Assembly (NCBI RefSeq): GCF_009602435.1
Contig: NZ_VZDQ01000001.1
Location: forward strand, 1-64,000
Direction of reading: 5' to 3'
Source: Sediminibacillus terrae
GTDB taxonomy: Bacteria; Bacillota; Bacilli; Bacillales; Amphibacillaceae
Length of the DNA: 64,000 nt
Below the pieces are notes generated by a model, which was given only the letters and a program-made list of their open reading frames with translations, made no database searches and was not told where the DNA came from. Of this stretch, positions 46,599 through 55,713 are shown piece after piece; positions within the stretch are counted from its first letter, which is position 1, and every line of letters starts with the position of its first letter. A program made the translations under genes and the position numbers.

Positions 46599-46700
46599 CG
46601 CTTTCCGCGGGCGGCTGTTGAGCTTCCTCGAGCTAGCGCTCTGCGGGATCTCACTCTAAGGCCTTTTCTCCCGCAGGAGTCTCCGGGTATTTCCTTCGCT
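46599..46700 (+). repeat. Bacillaceae GC-rich interspersed repeat, copy 1
   Basis: The order CGCTTTCCGCGGGCGGCTG, GAGCTTCCTCGAG, GCTCTGCGGGATCTCAC, CTCCCGCAGGAGTC, CGGGTATTTCCTTCGCT recurs at 57133-57241 and, inverted, at 57484-57642. TGCGGGA and TCCCGCA can pair, so transcripts would fold. Repeats of this type are widespread between genes in Bacillaceae. The rest of the gap 46259-47059 holds no gene that I can support. Confidence 0.75.
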
Positions 46701-47059
46701 ATTGTACAGTTTCCTATTCAGAAACAGACGGTACTAACTCTCATTCCAATCTGAAATACAACATCGAGTGGGAAAGGAACTGTCTGAAGCCCGCACCAGT
46801 GGGTCTTTCTGTTAAGCTTTGTAGCTGGCTTTCTCGCTTCGCTACAAGGGAGCAAAGGAGTTGGTTCAGGTAGTACCTTGGCTGAAGCGTTCCCCACGGA
46901 ATGCAAATGTTTTTCCTTACCTCCGGGTTAGCACTCATTCTATATAGCATGAGATCAAGCTGCGCAAACATTGTGCATTTTCCATAAAGAATATAAAGAA
47001 CTAAACGCAACGCAGTCTGTGAAAAGAGGCTTAATAAAACATGACAGGGGGAGAAACGA

Positions 47060-47854
47060 ATGTTGAAAGCAATCATGTTTGATTTGGACGATACGCTGCT
47101 TTGGGACAAAAGAAGTGTGGAAGAAGCATTCAGAGCAACCTGTCTCACGGCCGCAAAGAAGTATGGCGTCGATCCAGACCTTCTGGAAGAAAAAGTTCGC
47201 GAGCAGGCGAGCGAGCTTTATGCAGGATATGAAACCTATTCTTTCACGAAAACAATCGGCATCAACCCGTTTGAAGGACTATGGGGTGAATTTACCGAGG
47301 ATGATAAAAACTTCCGGAAGATGAATAAACTGATGCCGACTTACCGGAAGCAGGCATGGACGAAAGGATTGGAAGCGGTCGGAATCCATGATCCCCAGCT
47401 GGGTGCTGAATTGGCTGAGCAATTCCCGCGGGAAAGGAAAAACAGCCCCTTTACATACGAAGAAACATTTCGCGTCCTCGACCGATTAAAAGGAAGGTAT
47501 CGGTTACTGCTGCTCACCAATGGTTCACCGGATTTGCAACAGTCCAAACTTGATTTGACGCCGGAAATCGCCCCGTATTTTGACCATATCGTCATTTCTG
47601 GCCAATTTGGGAGCGGAAAACCTGATCCGGCGATTTTCGAACATGCGCTGGGACTGCTTTCCCTGACGAAAGATGAAGCCATCATGGTTGGCGATAATTT
47701 ACGGACCGACATTCTCGGCGCTTCCCGTGCCGGGATTAAATCCGTCTGGATCAACCGACTCGGGAAAAAGACCGACGAGGTCGTACCAGACTATGAAATT
47801 TCCCACCTCGACGAGCTTGGCGATGTTTTGGCCAAACTCAAACAGACCTTGTAA
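47060..47854 (+). CDS. HAD-family phosphatase
   Basis: This 264-residue hydrolase has the HAD motifs in order: [10 protein letters not shown] (nucleophile D in DLDDT, about 8-12), LLLTNGSPD (motif II), a lysine in [12 protein letters not shown] (motif III) and VGDNLRTDI (motif IV). A helical cap of type C1 lies between the first two. The substrate is not evident; B. subtilis YsaA-like and nucleotide phosphatases are near relatives by pattern. It has its own ribosome site (AGGGGGAG) and is convergent with serA. A phosphoserine phosphatase role next to serA is possible but speculative. Confidence 0.85.
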   Translation: MLKAIMFDLDDTLLWDKRSVEEAFRATCLTAAKKYGVDPDLLEEKVREQASELYAGYETYSFTKTIGINPFEGLWGEFTEDDKNFRKMNKLMPTYRKQAWTKGLEAVGIHDPQLGAELAEQFPRERKNSPFTYEETFRVLDRLKGRYRLLLLTNGSPDLQQSKLDLTPEIAPYFDHIVISGQFGSGKPDPAIFEHALGLLSLTKDEAIMVGDNLRTDILGASRAGIKSVWINRLGKKTDEVVPDYEISHLDELGDVLAKLKQTL

Positions 47855-47861
47855 AAAAACA

Positions 47862-47898
47862 GGCGCAAAAGCAGTTTACCTGCCTTGCGCCGTTTTTT
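47862..47898 (+). terminator. Terminator between the HAD gene and serA
   Basis: GGCGCAA (47862) and GCAG pair with CTGC and TTGCGCC (47885), followed by T7. The T run reaches the last base of serA. Confidence 0.85.
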
Positions 47899-49484
47899 TA
47901 TAAATCGATGGCTGTCACATCATGGATATCTGCCAGTCCGGTTAATTGATTCAGGCCTTCTTTTTCCAAATGTTTGTCGATGGTAAGCATCATGATGGCA
48001 TCCCCGCCGACATTGGACCTCCCCACCTGCATGGTCGCGATATTGATGTCCTGCTCTGCCAACAGGCTGCCGACTCTTCCGATTGCACCTGGCTGGTCTT
48101 TATGGTGGATGACGACCATGTGTCCCTGCGGGATGACATCGACGCTGTAATTGTCGACCTTGACTATCCTGGCACCAAGACCATTCAGCAATGTTCCGGA
48201 TACTTGGCGGGTTCCCGACTTGGTCTTCACTTCAACCGTCAACAGATTGGTAAAACCTTTTGTCGAGGATGTTTTGTGTTCATTTACGGCAATCCCCTTG
48301 CGCTCCGCAAAGTATGTTGCGTTCACATCGTTGACATGATCACCCAAGTGGCGCTTCAGTAAACCTTTGACCGTATTTCTCGTCAGCGGAGCCACTTCGA
48401 CTTCGGTCAAATCACCAGAATAATAGATATGCACCTCTTCCGTCACTTCCTCTGTCAAATCGGTCAAAAACACTCCCAGTTTTTCCGACAATTCGAAGTA
48501 TGGAGCGATTTTATTCATGATTTCTTTTGGCACGGATGGCAAATTGACTGGATTTTTAGCCAAACCGCCATTCAGGAACTGGACGACGTCGTGGCTGACG
48601 TCGATTGCCACGTTCTCCTGCGCCTCTACGGTGCTGGCACCAAGATGGGGAGTGGCTATGACTTGTGGCAGCTCCAGCAGCTTATGGTCGGTGGCCGGCT
48701 CCTCTTCAAAAACATCCAACGCAGCCCCTGCCACTTTTCCTTCACATATCGCTTCATACAAAGCTTCCTCGTCGATGATGCCGCCCCGCGCACAATTGAT
48801 GATCTGCACACCGGTTTTCATTTTCTGGAATGCTTCCCGATTGATCAAGTGCCTGGTTTCCTTGAGAAGCGGGGTATGGACCGTAATAAAGTCGGCCGCT
48901 TGCAGCACTTCTGGAAGCGTTCCGTATCCGATTCCCATTTTGTCTGCTTTTTCCTCGGTCAGAAACGGATCGTAAGCCATGATATTCATTCGCTGTCCCT
49001 TCGCTCGTGCCGCTACTTCCGCTCCGATTCTCCCGAGACCGACGATACCGAGTGTCTTGTTTTTCAATTCGACACCTACATATTTTTTGCGTTCCCACTG
49101 TTTATGCTTTAACGCATAATATGCCTGAGGAATATTGCGGGCCAGGGACATCAGCATCGCGATCGTATGCTCCGCCGCAGAGTTCGTGTTGCCATCGGGA
49201 GCATTGACCACGATGACACCATGCTCGGTGGCCGCCTCTAAATCAATATTGTCGACACCCACACCGGCCCGCCCGATTATTTTCAGATTGTCAGCCTTCT
49301 TGATGATTTCCCTTGTCACCTGTGTCTGGCTTCTTACCAAAAGGGCATCGTAGCCGCCGATTTTATCAGACAACGTCTCGGCGGAAAGGTCGGTGTCGAC
49401 GGTCACCTCGATGTTTTCTGCCTCTCTCAATGGTTGGATACCTTCTTCACTTAATGGATCACTGATTAAAACGTGAAATGCCAT
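47898..49484 (-). CDS. serA: D-3-phosphoglycerate dehydrogenase
   Basis: This 528-residue enzyme oxidises 3-phosphoglycerate with NAD, the first step of serine synthesis. The start is [20 protein letters not shown] at 49484. The NAD-binding loop [15 protein letters not shown] is near 146 and the catalytic histidine is in [12 protein letters not shown] near 280. The long form is present: an intervening ASB domain and a C-terminal ACT domain ([20 protein letters not shown]) that usually senses serine. It lies 45 bp after the aminotransferase gene and should share its T-box leader. Confidence 0.97.
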   Translation of the reverse strand: MAFHVLISDPLSEEGIQPLREAENIEVTVDTDLSAETLSDKIGGYDALLVRSQTQVTREIIKKADNLKIIGRAGVGVDNIDLEAATEHGVIVVNAPDGNTNSAAEHTIAMLMSLARNIPQAYYALKHKQWERKKYVGVELKNKTLGIVGLGRIGAEVAARAKGQRMNIMAYDPFLTEEKADKMGIGYGTLPEVLQAADFITVHTPLLKETRHLINREAFQKMKTGVQIINCARGGIIDEEALYEAICEGKVAGAALDVFEEEPATDHKLLELPQVIATPHLGASTVEAQENVAIDVSHDVVQFLNGGLAKNPVNLPSVPKEIMNKIAPYFELSEKLGVFLTDLTEEVTEEVHIYYSGDLTEVEVAPLTRNTVKGLLKRHLGDHVNDVNATYFAERKGIAVNEHKTSSTKGFTNLLTVEVKTKSGTRQVSGTLLNGLGARIVKVDNYSVDVIPQGHMVVIHHKDQPGAIGRVGSLLAEQDINIATMQVGRSNVGGDAIMMLTIDKHLEKEGLNQLTGLADIHDVTAIDL

Positions 49485-49528
49485 CCTTATTGGACCCCCT
49501 GTTCTTTTTTCTTCATCCTTAAGCAATA

Positions 49529-50683
49529 CTACTTGTGTTTCTCCAAATACACCTGCTGCGCTGCCCTTGTCCCGATACCCAATTCGATATCTTTGCCGAT
49601 CTGCCGCAGGCCGATTTCCATCGTACCGACGATTTGCAGCACATCAGCCGGGGAGCAGTATCCCATATGACCAACCCTGAAAATCTTCCCTTGCAGATGC
49701 TGCTGTCCACCTGCCACCGATAAATTGAAGCTCTGTTTTACGGTTTTCCGCAAATCCTCGGGCGCAAAATCCCCCGGTTTTACAGCGGTGACGGTCGGCG
49801 AAGCAGCTTCATCATTTGTCAGCAATGGAATTCCCAATGCCCGAAACGCTTCCCTGGTCATTTTCATCATCAGTCGGTGCCTGGCATAGACATTTTTCAA
49901 TCCTTCTTCTTCGAAAAGATTCAGTACCTGATTCAACCCAAACAAAAGGGACAGTCCGGGGGTAAACGGAGTCGCATTTTTCTCCAGGTTATCCCGATAT
50001 TTGCGCAAATCCAGGTAAAAGCGCGGCTGTTTGTTGGATTCGATGACCTGCCAGGCCCTTTCGCTGGCCGCAATGAAAGTCAATCCTGCCGGCAGCATCA
50101 TAGCTTTCTGGGAACCGGTGACCAATACATCGATCCCCCAATCATCCATCCTGGTTTGCACTCCCCCGACACAGGAAACGCCATCGACAATCACGAGTGC
50201 ATCAGACGAAGCATGAACCGCTCTGGCTATTTCCCTTATCGGGTTGAGTACACCGGTGGATGTCTCACAATAAGTAGCAAACACCGCTTTTATGCCAGGA
50301 TGGGTTTCGAGGAACTGTTTTACTTCCTCCGGATCGACTGCACTTCCCCATTCCACTTCAAACCGATGGGTTCTCATTTGATAGGTTTCACAAATCTTGG
50401 CAAATCGGTCGCCAAAAGCACCGGTGATCACCACCAACACTTCATCTCCTGGTTCGACGGTGTTCACTACAGCCGTTTCCAAGCCCGACGTGCCACTTCC
50501 AGTAATGATCATGACGTCCTGTTCCGTTCCAAACACCGGCTTCAGCCTTGGGCGGATTGTCGCGAGCAATTCCTTGGTTTCCTGTCCCCGATGTCCAATC
50601 ATCGGTTGGGCCATCGCCCTCTCTACACTCGGCGGTATGGGACTTGGTCCAGGGATTCTTAATAAATGCTGATCTGGTAACAT
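49529..50683 (-). CDS. Class V aminotransferase (serine-pyruvate/phosphoserine type)
   Basis: This 384-residue PLP enzyme of the alanine-glyoxylate aminotransferase group has the PLP lysine in TGSQKAMML (K193) and the ring aspartate in IVDGVS (D167). GTSGLETAVVN forms the phosphate cup. It is not SerC, but its position directly before serA behind a T-box suggests that it makes or uses serine, either as the transaminase of the phosphorylated pathway or as serine-pyruvate/glyoxylate aminotransferase. AGAGGAGA precedes the ATG by seven bases. Length is normal. Confidence 0.88.
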   Translation of the reverse strand: MLPDQHLLRIPGPSPIPPSVERAMAQPMIGHRGQETKELLATIRPRLKPVFGTEQDVMIITGSGTSGLETAVVNTVEPGDEVLVVITGAFGDRFAKICETYQMRTHRFEVEWGSAVDPEEVKQFLETHPGIKAVFATYCETSTGVLNPIREIARAVHASSDALVIVDGVSCVGGVQTRMDDWGIDVLVTGSQKAMMLPAGLTFIAASERAWQVIESNKQPRFYLDLRKYRDNLEKNATPFTPGLSLLFGLNQVLNLFEEEGLKNVYARHRLMMKMTREAFRALGIPLLTNDEAASPTVTAVKPGDFAPEDLRKTVKQSFNLSVAGGQQHLQGKIFRVGHMGYCSPADVLQIVGTMEIGLRQIGKDIELGIGTRAAQQVYLEKHK

Positions 50684-50730
50684 GCTACGTCTCCTCTCTT
50701 TTCTTCTCGTTAGCAGGAAATTTTTCCATT

Positions 50731-50990
50731 AAAAAAACTTCCCGCCCCCTACGATTTTGGTAAGGGGCGAAAAGTTATCACTCACGCGGTACCACCCTTT
50801 TTCACTGTCTTCCAACAGTCTTCATTGGCGCCATGCGTAACGGGCATGAAGCGGGCAGACCTACTAATGTTTCAGCTTGCCTATTCCGAAGTGCTATTCC
50901 ATAACAGCAGCACTGGTTTCCACCGACCACCAGCTCTCTGAAGTCTGCCATTTATCGAACTTGTCTCCATCACCATATTTATGTAACAAC
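50731..50990 (-). ncRNA. T-box riboswitch controlling the serine genes
   Basis: On the minus strand the T-box sequence AAGGGTGGTACCGCG is at 50785-50799. Stem I carries AGAGAG and GGTGG (about 50925-50940), and a terminator with an ACTTTTCGCCCC stem and T7 is at 50731-50776. Uncharged tRNA would bind the leader and form the antiterminator. The downstream genes predict serine tRNA; I could not settle the specifier codon by eye. Confidence 0.92.
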
Positions 50991-51004
50991 TTGAATTTTT
51001 ATTT

Positions 51005-51032
51005 ATCATAGCAAATTTGTTGTTATTGTCAA
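51005..51032 (-). promoter_or_regulatory. Sigma-A promoter of the T-box operon
   Basis: TTGACA (51027-51032) and TATGAT (51005-51010) are separated by 16 bp on the minus strand, just upstream of the T-box leader. Confidence 0.7.
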
Positions 51033-51169
51033 TATATTTCGTCAATTTTGTTTTGTTGCACCTGTATTCCAGAATTGTCTTGTAAACGCTTTATGCGCTG
51101 CTATTGTTGTACTTATTCCTGTAAAATTTTCTTACAAAAAAGTTGCATAAATAATCATGTTGATTATTC

Positions 51170-51210
51170 AAAAAAGCACTTCAATCCGGGTACTCCAAAT
51201 TGAAGTGCTT
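51170..51210 (-). terminator. Terminator of the small heat-shock gene
   Basis: AAGCACTTCAAT pairs with ATTGAAGTGCTT and is followed by T6 on the minus strand. Confidence 0.85.
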
Positions 51211-51219
51211 GCATCTTGC

Positions 51220-51678
51220 TTAGTCAATGTCGATTTGGTTGCTCGTCTTGGCCTCTTTTGGTCCCCTGATGGTGAGCACGCCATTTCTGTAAGCAGCCTT
51301 GGTTCTATTTTTCTTGATTGTGTACGGCAGCTGAACAATCCGTTCGACACCTTCAATCATCCGCTCCCTGCGGTAATAATTGTTGACGTCGTTCGTCTCT
51401 TCTGCCTCGCGATCGTCGATCACCGCGATTTTCAAACGGTCTCCCATCGGTTCGATTTTGATATTTTCCTTGCTGACTCCCGGAATTTCCGCCTCTATCA
51501 CCCACTCATTCGGGGTTTCATACAGATCGACCGCGATGGACGTTTTTTTGAACATCGGCTGTTGAAAAAGCGAATCGATGGAGCTTAACAATCCGTTGTA
51601 GGGAGCATTTTTGAAATACTCTTCCATTTGGCTGAGCGGACTGTTTTTCTTTGGCTGCCGTCGATTTTCTTCTCCCAC
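51220..51678 (-). CDS. Hsp20/alpha-crystallin small heat-shock protein
   Basis: This 152-residue chaperone has the alpha-crystallin domain at about 45-140, with the family end motif AAYRNGVLTIRGPK, and a hydrophilic N-terminal arm. It binds unfolding proteins without ATP. GTTTSxxGG-type CIRCE or CtsR sites were not seen upstream, so control is unclear. It is monocistronic. The C-terminal IDID replaces the more usual IxI anchor. Confidence 0.9.
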   Translation of the reverse strand: MGEENRRQPKKNSPLSQMEEYFKNAPYNGLLSSIDSLFQQPMFKKTSIAVDLYETPNEWVIEAEIPGVSKENIKIEPMGDRLKIAVIDDREAEETNDVNNYYRRERMIEGVERIVQLPYTIKKNRTKAAYRNGVLTIRGPKEAKTSNQIDID

Positions 51679-51800
51679 ATCAACTCCCCCTTCCCACTGC
51701 TGATTTCTTTATGGTTAGGATATGGAAAATGGCTCAAGTTGGTATGGACGAATGTCACGGGTATAACAGCCTTTGTACGTTTACTATTCTGCTTAGATAA

Positions 51801-52673
51801 TCACTCTTCTAAGGACTTTTGAAATCGGTCCACATCCGTTTTTGGCGGTAAACCGAATAATCTTGCATATTCACGGTTAAATTGTGTAGGACTCTCGTAA
51901 CCAACTTGAAAACCTGCATCAGCAGCCGCAGTAGTTTCCGCCAATAATAAATTGCGCGCTTCCTGCAGTCTTAATATTTTTTGGTATTGCAGCGGAGTCA
52001 TGGCCGTCACATTCTTAAAGTGCTGATGAAAGGAGGACGTGCTCATGTGTACCTGTTCAGCAAGCTCCTCTACTCTCAATGGTTCTTTAAAATCACGGTA
52101 AATCATTTGAATTGTCTCAGCGATGCGGTTTACGTTGGACCCGTTCTTGGCAAACTTAACGATGTGGCCGCCTTGCTTACTCTTAACTACTCGATACAGA
52201 ATTTCTCTGAGTACAAGGGGAGATAAGGGCTCGATATCTTCCGGGGTATCCAACAGCCCTACCAGGCGGGTTATCGCTTCCAACAACTGCGGTGTCGTTT
52301 CATTCAATACCAGGCCACTAGGAGCTGCTGTTTTAGTCGGGTGCTGAACCGGTGTAGTATTTAACAAATTGATTATCTCTTCAAGTTGAAAGCTGATTTG
52401 GATACATAGAAAGGGCCTTTCGGTTTCTGCTTGAATAACCTGTCCGATGATTGGCAGATGGACTGAGGCAATTAAATATGACGTTGCATCGAACGGAAAA
52501 CGATTGCCGGCCAATGTGGCCATCTTCGCTCCCTGGACAATGACACAGATGGATGGTTCGTAAACAGTATGGATTGGTTCTCCCGCAGCCGACTGACGGA
52601 TAATGTTCAGTGAAGGAATCCTGGTAGGATGATCACCATCCACTACTATCTGTTCATTAATCAATGAAATCAA
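51801..52673 (-). CDS. AraC-family transcriptional regulator
   Basis: This 290-residue activator has an N-terminal AraC_N-type domain (about 20-160: SICVIVQGAKMATLAGNRFP) and two C-terminal helix-turn-helices (VEELAEQVHMSTSSFHQHFK near 198-217 and GYESPTQFNREYARLFG). It is transcribed away from an SDR oxidoreductase gene with 175 bp between them, the usual arrangement for a regulator and its target. The effector is unknown; regulators of this subgroup often respond to aldehydes or aromatic compounds. Confidence 0.88.
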   Translation of the reverse strand: MISLINEQIVVDGDHPTRIPSLNIIRQSAAGEPIHTVYEPSICVIVQGAKMATLAGNRFPFDATSYLIASVHLPIIGQVIQAETERPFLCIQISFQLEEIINLLNTTPVQHPTKTAAPSGLVLNETTPQLLEAITRLVGLLDTPEDIEPLSPLVLREILYRVVKSKQGGHIVKFAKNGSNVNRIAETIQMIYRDFKEPLRVEELAEQVHMSTSSFHQHFKNVTAMTPLQYQKILRLQEARNLLLAETTAAADAGFQVGYESPTQFNREYARLFGLPPKTDVDRFQKSLEE

Positions 52674-52848
52674 TTGCTCTTGATATTGGACAATACTATT
52701 CAGCGCTTTCGCTTCCCTTCCTACTTAGATATGAGTAGCTTACCAAATAGTTGGAGAATTAGGCAATGATTTGCGAGTAACAGGCTACAGGTTTTAGTCG
52801 GCTTTTTATTAAAATGAATATCAGACATACAATAAGGAGTGAACATTT

Positions 52849-53592
52849 ATGGCATTATCATTGACTGGAAAAGTAGCTTTAATTACGGGAGGTTCACGTG
52901 GAATAGGAGAAAAAACGGCTGTAAAGTTAGCTGCAGAAGGGGCAACAGTTGCGGTCAACTATGTTTCCAATAAAAATAAGGCGGAAGCAGTAGTTGAGCG
53001 AATCACTGCTCAAGGAGGAAAGGCAATAGCAGTACAAGGAGATATTGCCAACGTCGAAGATATCAAGCGAATTTTCTCGACAACATTAGAGGCATTTGGA
53101 AGGATTGATATCTTGATCAATAATGCCGGGGCAATGGTTACCAAACCTATTGATCAAATTACCGAAGAGGATTTTGACAGACTATTCGCCATTAATGTAA
53201 AAGGTACCTACTTTGCGATCAAAGAGGCATACCGATATCTAGAAGAAGATGGCCGCATCATCAACCTTTCCACCTCTGTTAACGGGAACATGTTTCCAAC
53301 TTATAGTTTATATGCGGGAACAAAAGGGGCAGTCGAACAATTCACACGCCAACTGGCAAAGGAATTCGGTCCAAAGAATATCACCATCAATACTATTGCG
53401 CCCGGACCAATTGCCACAGAGTTATTTTTTGCAGATAAAACGGAGGAACAAATAGAAACATTCAAAAATAACAATGCCTTCCATCGCCTTGGAACTCCGG
53501 AAGATATTGGAGGTGCCATCAGTTTGCTGTTAAGCCGGGAAGCATCATGGATTACCGGTCAAACACTGCGGGTAAATGGGGGATTCATTTAA
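52849..53592 (+). CDS. Short-chain dehydrogenase/reductase
   Basis: This 247-residue oxidoreductase is of the classical FabG-like type. The cofactor loop GGSRGIGEKTA is at 14-24, NNAG at 91-94, serine near 141-143 and Y155-x3-K159 in the catalytic motif. The R after S in the loop favours NADP. The C-terminal GGFI is typical. AAGGAG is eight bases before the ATG. It is probably the target of the divergent AraC regulator; substrate unknown. Confidence 0.9.
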   Translation: MALSLTGKVALITGGSRGIGEKTAVKLAAEGATVAVNYVSNKNKAEAVVERITAQGGKAIAVQGDIANVEDIKRIFSTTLEAFGRIDILINNAGAMVTKPIDQITEEDFDRLFAINVKGTYFAIKEAYRYLEEDGRIINLSTSVNGNMFPTYSLYAGTKGAVEQFTRQLAKEFGPKNITINTIAPGPIATELFFADKTEEQIETFKNNNAFHRLGTPEDIGGAISLLLSREASWITGQTLRVNGGFI

Positions 53593-53608
53593 AAACAATT
53601 AAGCGGTC

Positions 53609-53640
53609 AGGCATCATGGGTTATCCATGATGCCTATGTT
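53609..53640 (+). terminator. Hairpin between convergent genes
   Basis: AGGCATCATGG pairs with CCATGATGCCT around five bases. The T run after it is short. Confidence 0.65.
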
Positions 53641-53646
53641 TAAGTG

Positions 53647-54177
53647 TTAATCATCCACCAAGTGGTCATCATCAAGGTTGCCACTGAATAAAAAGGGGAG
53701 GACATCACCGTCTTCCAAAGTAATTGCCAGCTGTGTTTTAAAGGAATCCAGGTATATTTCGTTGAAATGGATTCCCGCCTTAAGTTCATTAGTGCCTGCC
53801 GGTATCTCGATATAGCCAGGACCATTTGAATTTTTCTCTGCTTCCCCGTCTTCCGTACCATCCACCGTTTTGGGGCCTTCATAGCCGCTGAGTGGATATA
53901 CGTTTCCTTCTCCGTCCTCCAAATAAGTCGAATGTGAATCATTCTCTTGTTTATCTGTATTTATTATCACATCTTCGTCTGTGTGGTTACTGATTTCATA
54001 ATAGATAGTGGTCATTTCATATTTCTGTCCTTGAAATTCTTCGACACGATCAAGTGTTACTTCTATCCCTTGCTTTTCTTTTGTGTCCGAATAAGCAAAC
54101 GTTCCTGGAGAATCAGAGTTGCAAGCGCTCGATATGCCAATGATTAAGAGCATCATCCATAACATTGATTTCCGAAT
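53647..54177 (-). CDS. Lipoprotein of unknown function, probable ATT start
   Basis: This protein of about 176 residues has a lipoprotein signal (RKSMLWMMLLIIGISSAC, cysteine at the lipobox end). The mature part has a DUF4352-like beta-sandwich look (YEISNHTDEDVIINTDKQEN; ATTIYYE). The open frame begins further right at 54231, but the GGGGG ribosome site is inside it. Seven bases after that site comes ATT, which as initiator would give MRKSMLW, an ideal signal start. ATG 54165 is the alternative but would lose the RK. An extracytoplasmic ion or protein interaction is likely; nothing more specific can be said. Confidence 0.6.
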   Translation of the reverse strand: MRKSMLWMMLLIIGISSACNSDSPGTFAYSDTKEKQGIEVTLDRVEEFQGQKYEMTTIYYEISNHTDEDVIINTDKQENDSHSTYLEDGEGNVYPLSGYEGPKTVDGTEDGEAEKNSNGPGYIEIPAGTNELKAGIHFNEIYLDSFKTQLAITLEDGDVLPFLFSGNLDDDHLVDD

Positions 54178-54454
54178 AACAATTCCCCCTTGTAATGTTC
54201 TTATATATTGTGAGGATTTTATTAGCAACAAGGGCTGATTCAGAACTTATTTTCTTTTATATTTCATTTATTTTAATATTTAAAGTTTGAGGATAAGACG
54301 GGCATGATTGCCTTCCTGACTTTATAACTTTATAACTTCATTTGAGCTTATCGTGGAGAGTTAATAGTGGTGGTTATAGTTTGCTACTTATCGCCCTTAT
54401 TTCCAGATTTATTATAGAATAATATATATATATACTTTTCAAAATCTCATGCAA

Positions 54455-54491
54455 CAAAAAGAGTCCTATGGATTCCTCCATAGGACTCTTT
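54455..54491 (-). terminator. Terminator of the rpsF-ssb-rpsR operon
   Basis: A perfect 15-bp stem (AAAGAGTCCTATGGA with its complement) and T5 follow the rpsR stop by five bases. Confidence 0.92.
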
Positions 54492-54495
54492 CGCA

Positions 54496-54741
<246 letters not shown>

Positions 54742-54778
54742 TTATCTTGAGTTTAAAAGTATCGCACTTTCAAGCTCT

Positions 54779-55249
54779 TTAGAATGGTAAATCATCATCT
54801 GATATATCGATCGGTTCCCCATTATTGCTGAATGGGTCCTCTTCATTTTGTCTGGAAAAATCGTTGTTGTTCGATTGGTTCTGATTCTGTTGATATCCTG
54901 GTGAGCCTTGTCCTCCACCTTGGGAAGATCCTTTTGTTTCCAGGAATTGTACAGTATCGGCCACTATTTCGGTGACGAATACCCTTTTTCCGTCCTGACC
55001 TTCAAAGTTGCGTGTCTGTACACGTCCGTCCACGCCGACCAGGCTTCCTTTACTCATAAAGTTGGCCAGGTTTTCGGCGGCACGTCTCCATACCACACAG
55101 TTGATAAAATCAGCTTCCCTGTTTCCTTGCTGGTTAGAAAAAGGTCGATTGACAGCTAATGTGAAATTAGCCACTGCTACTCCATTTGGTGTATAGCGTA
55201 AGTCCGGATCCTTCGTCAACCTGCCGACAAGTACGACACGATTTAACAT
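54779..55249 (-). CDS. ssb: Single-stranded DNA-binding protein
   Basis: This protein of about 156 residues covers single-stranded DNA at forks and recruits repair enzymes. The OB fold is at about 1-105 ([20 protein letters not shown]). A glutamine, glycine and asparagine-rich linker follows, then the acidic tip ISDDDLPF that binds partner proteins. ATG 55249 has AAGGAG eight bases upstream; an earlier in-frame start at 55258 does not. It lies between rpsF and rpsR. Confidence 0.97.
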   Translation of the reverse strand: MLNRVVLVGRLTKDPDLRYTPNGVAVANFTLAVNRPFSNQQGNREADFINCVVWRRAAENLANFMSKGSLVGVDGRVQTRNFEGQDGKRVFVTEIVADTVQFLETKGSSQGGGQGSPGYQQNQNQSNNNDFSRQNEEDPFSNNGEPIDISDDDLPF

Positions 55250-55261
55250 CAGAACCACTCC

Positions 55262-55552
55262 TTATTGGTCGTCTTCGCGAACTGCAATATGACGAATAAT
55301 GTCATCAGAGTACTTCGCTTGACGGTCGAATTCATTAATGGCGGTTTCATCGCCTTTAAAGTTGATTAGCACGTAGAAGCCATCGCGATAGTTATTGATT
55401 TCATAAGCAAGACGTTTCTTGCCTTTTTCATCAACTTTATCGATTTCCGCACCATTATCTGTAAGGATTTTGTTGAAACGCTCGATCAAAGCCGTTTGCG
55501 CTTCCTCTTCGATATCCGGGCGGACGATGTACATGATTTCATAATTTCTCAT
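55262..55552 (-). CDS. rpsF: 30S ribosomal protein S6
   Basis: This 96-residue partner of S18 opens [20 protein letters not shown] at 55552, with AGGAGGTG eight bases before the ATG. The upstream open frame to 55615 lies in the leader and is not coding. [20 protein letters not shown] is the S6 signature. The operon is probably autoregulated by the S6:S18 complex through the leader. Confidence 0.97.
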   Translation of the reverse strand: MRNYEIMYIVRPDIEEEAQTALIERFNKILTDNGAEIDKVDEKGKKRLAYEINNYRDGFYVLINFKGDETAINEFDRQAKYSDDIIRHIAVREDDQ

Positions 55553-55562
55553 CCGTTTGCAC

Positions 55563-55600
55563 CTCCTTTTGGACTTAACGGCCCCTTTTTTTGCAAAGGA
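55563..55600 (-). promoter_or_regulatory. Possible S6:S18-binding leader structure
   Basis: In the 80-base leader GCTCCTT pairs with AAGGGGC and is followed by CCG on the 3' side. A hairpin with a CCG trinucleotide is the hallmark of the known S6:S18 leader motif. The fit is by eye. Confidence 0.45.
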
Positions 55601-55634
55601 GCAAGGAGTAATCATTAATTACTCACAATGTTGA

Positions 55635-55663
55635 ATTATACCAAAGTCCTTAGTATTGTGCAA
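55635..55663 (-). promoter_or_regulatory. Sigma-A promoter of the rpsF operon
   Basis: TTGCAC (55658-55663), 17 bp, then TGGTATAAT with a perfect and extended -10 (55635-55640). Confidence 0.85.
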
Positions 55664-55713
55664 GTACCTACCCTAACCTGCACTGCAACACAAAGAATGA
55701 CGAATTCCCCTGC

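Noticed and set aside
48429-49112. 227-codon plus-strand frame opposite serA.
   Set aside because: Antisense to conserved NAD-binding and catalytic segments of SerA; rich in histidine, phenylalanine and cysteine.
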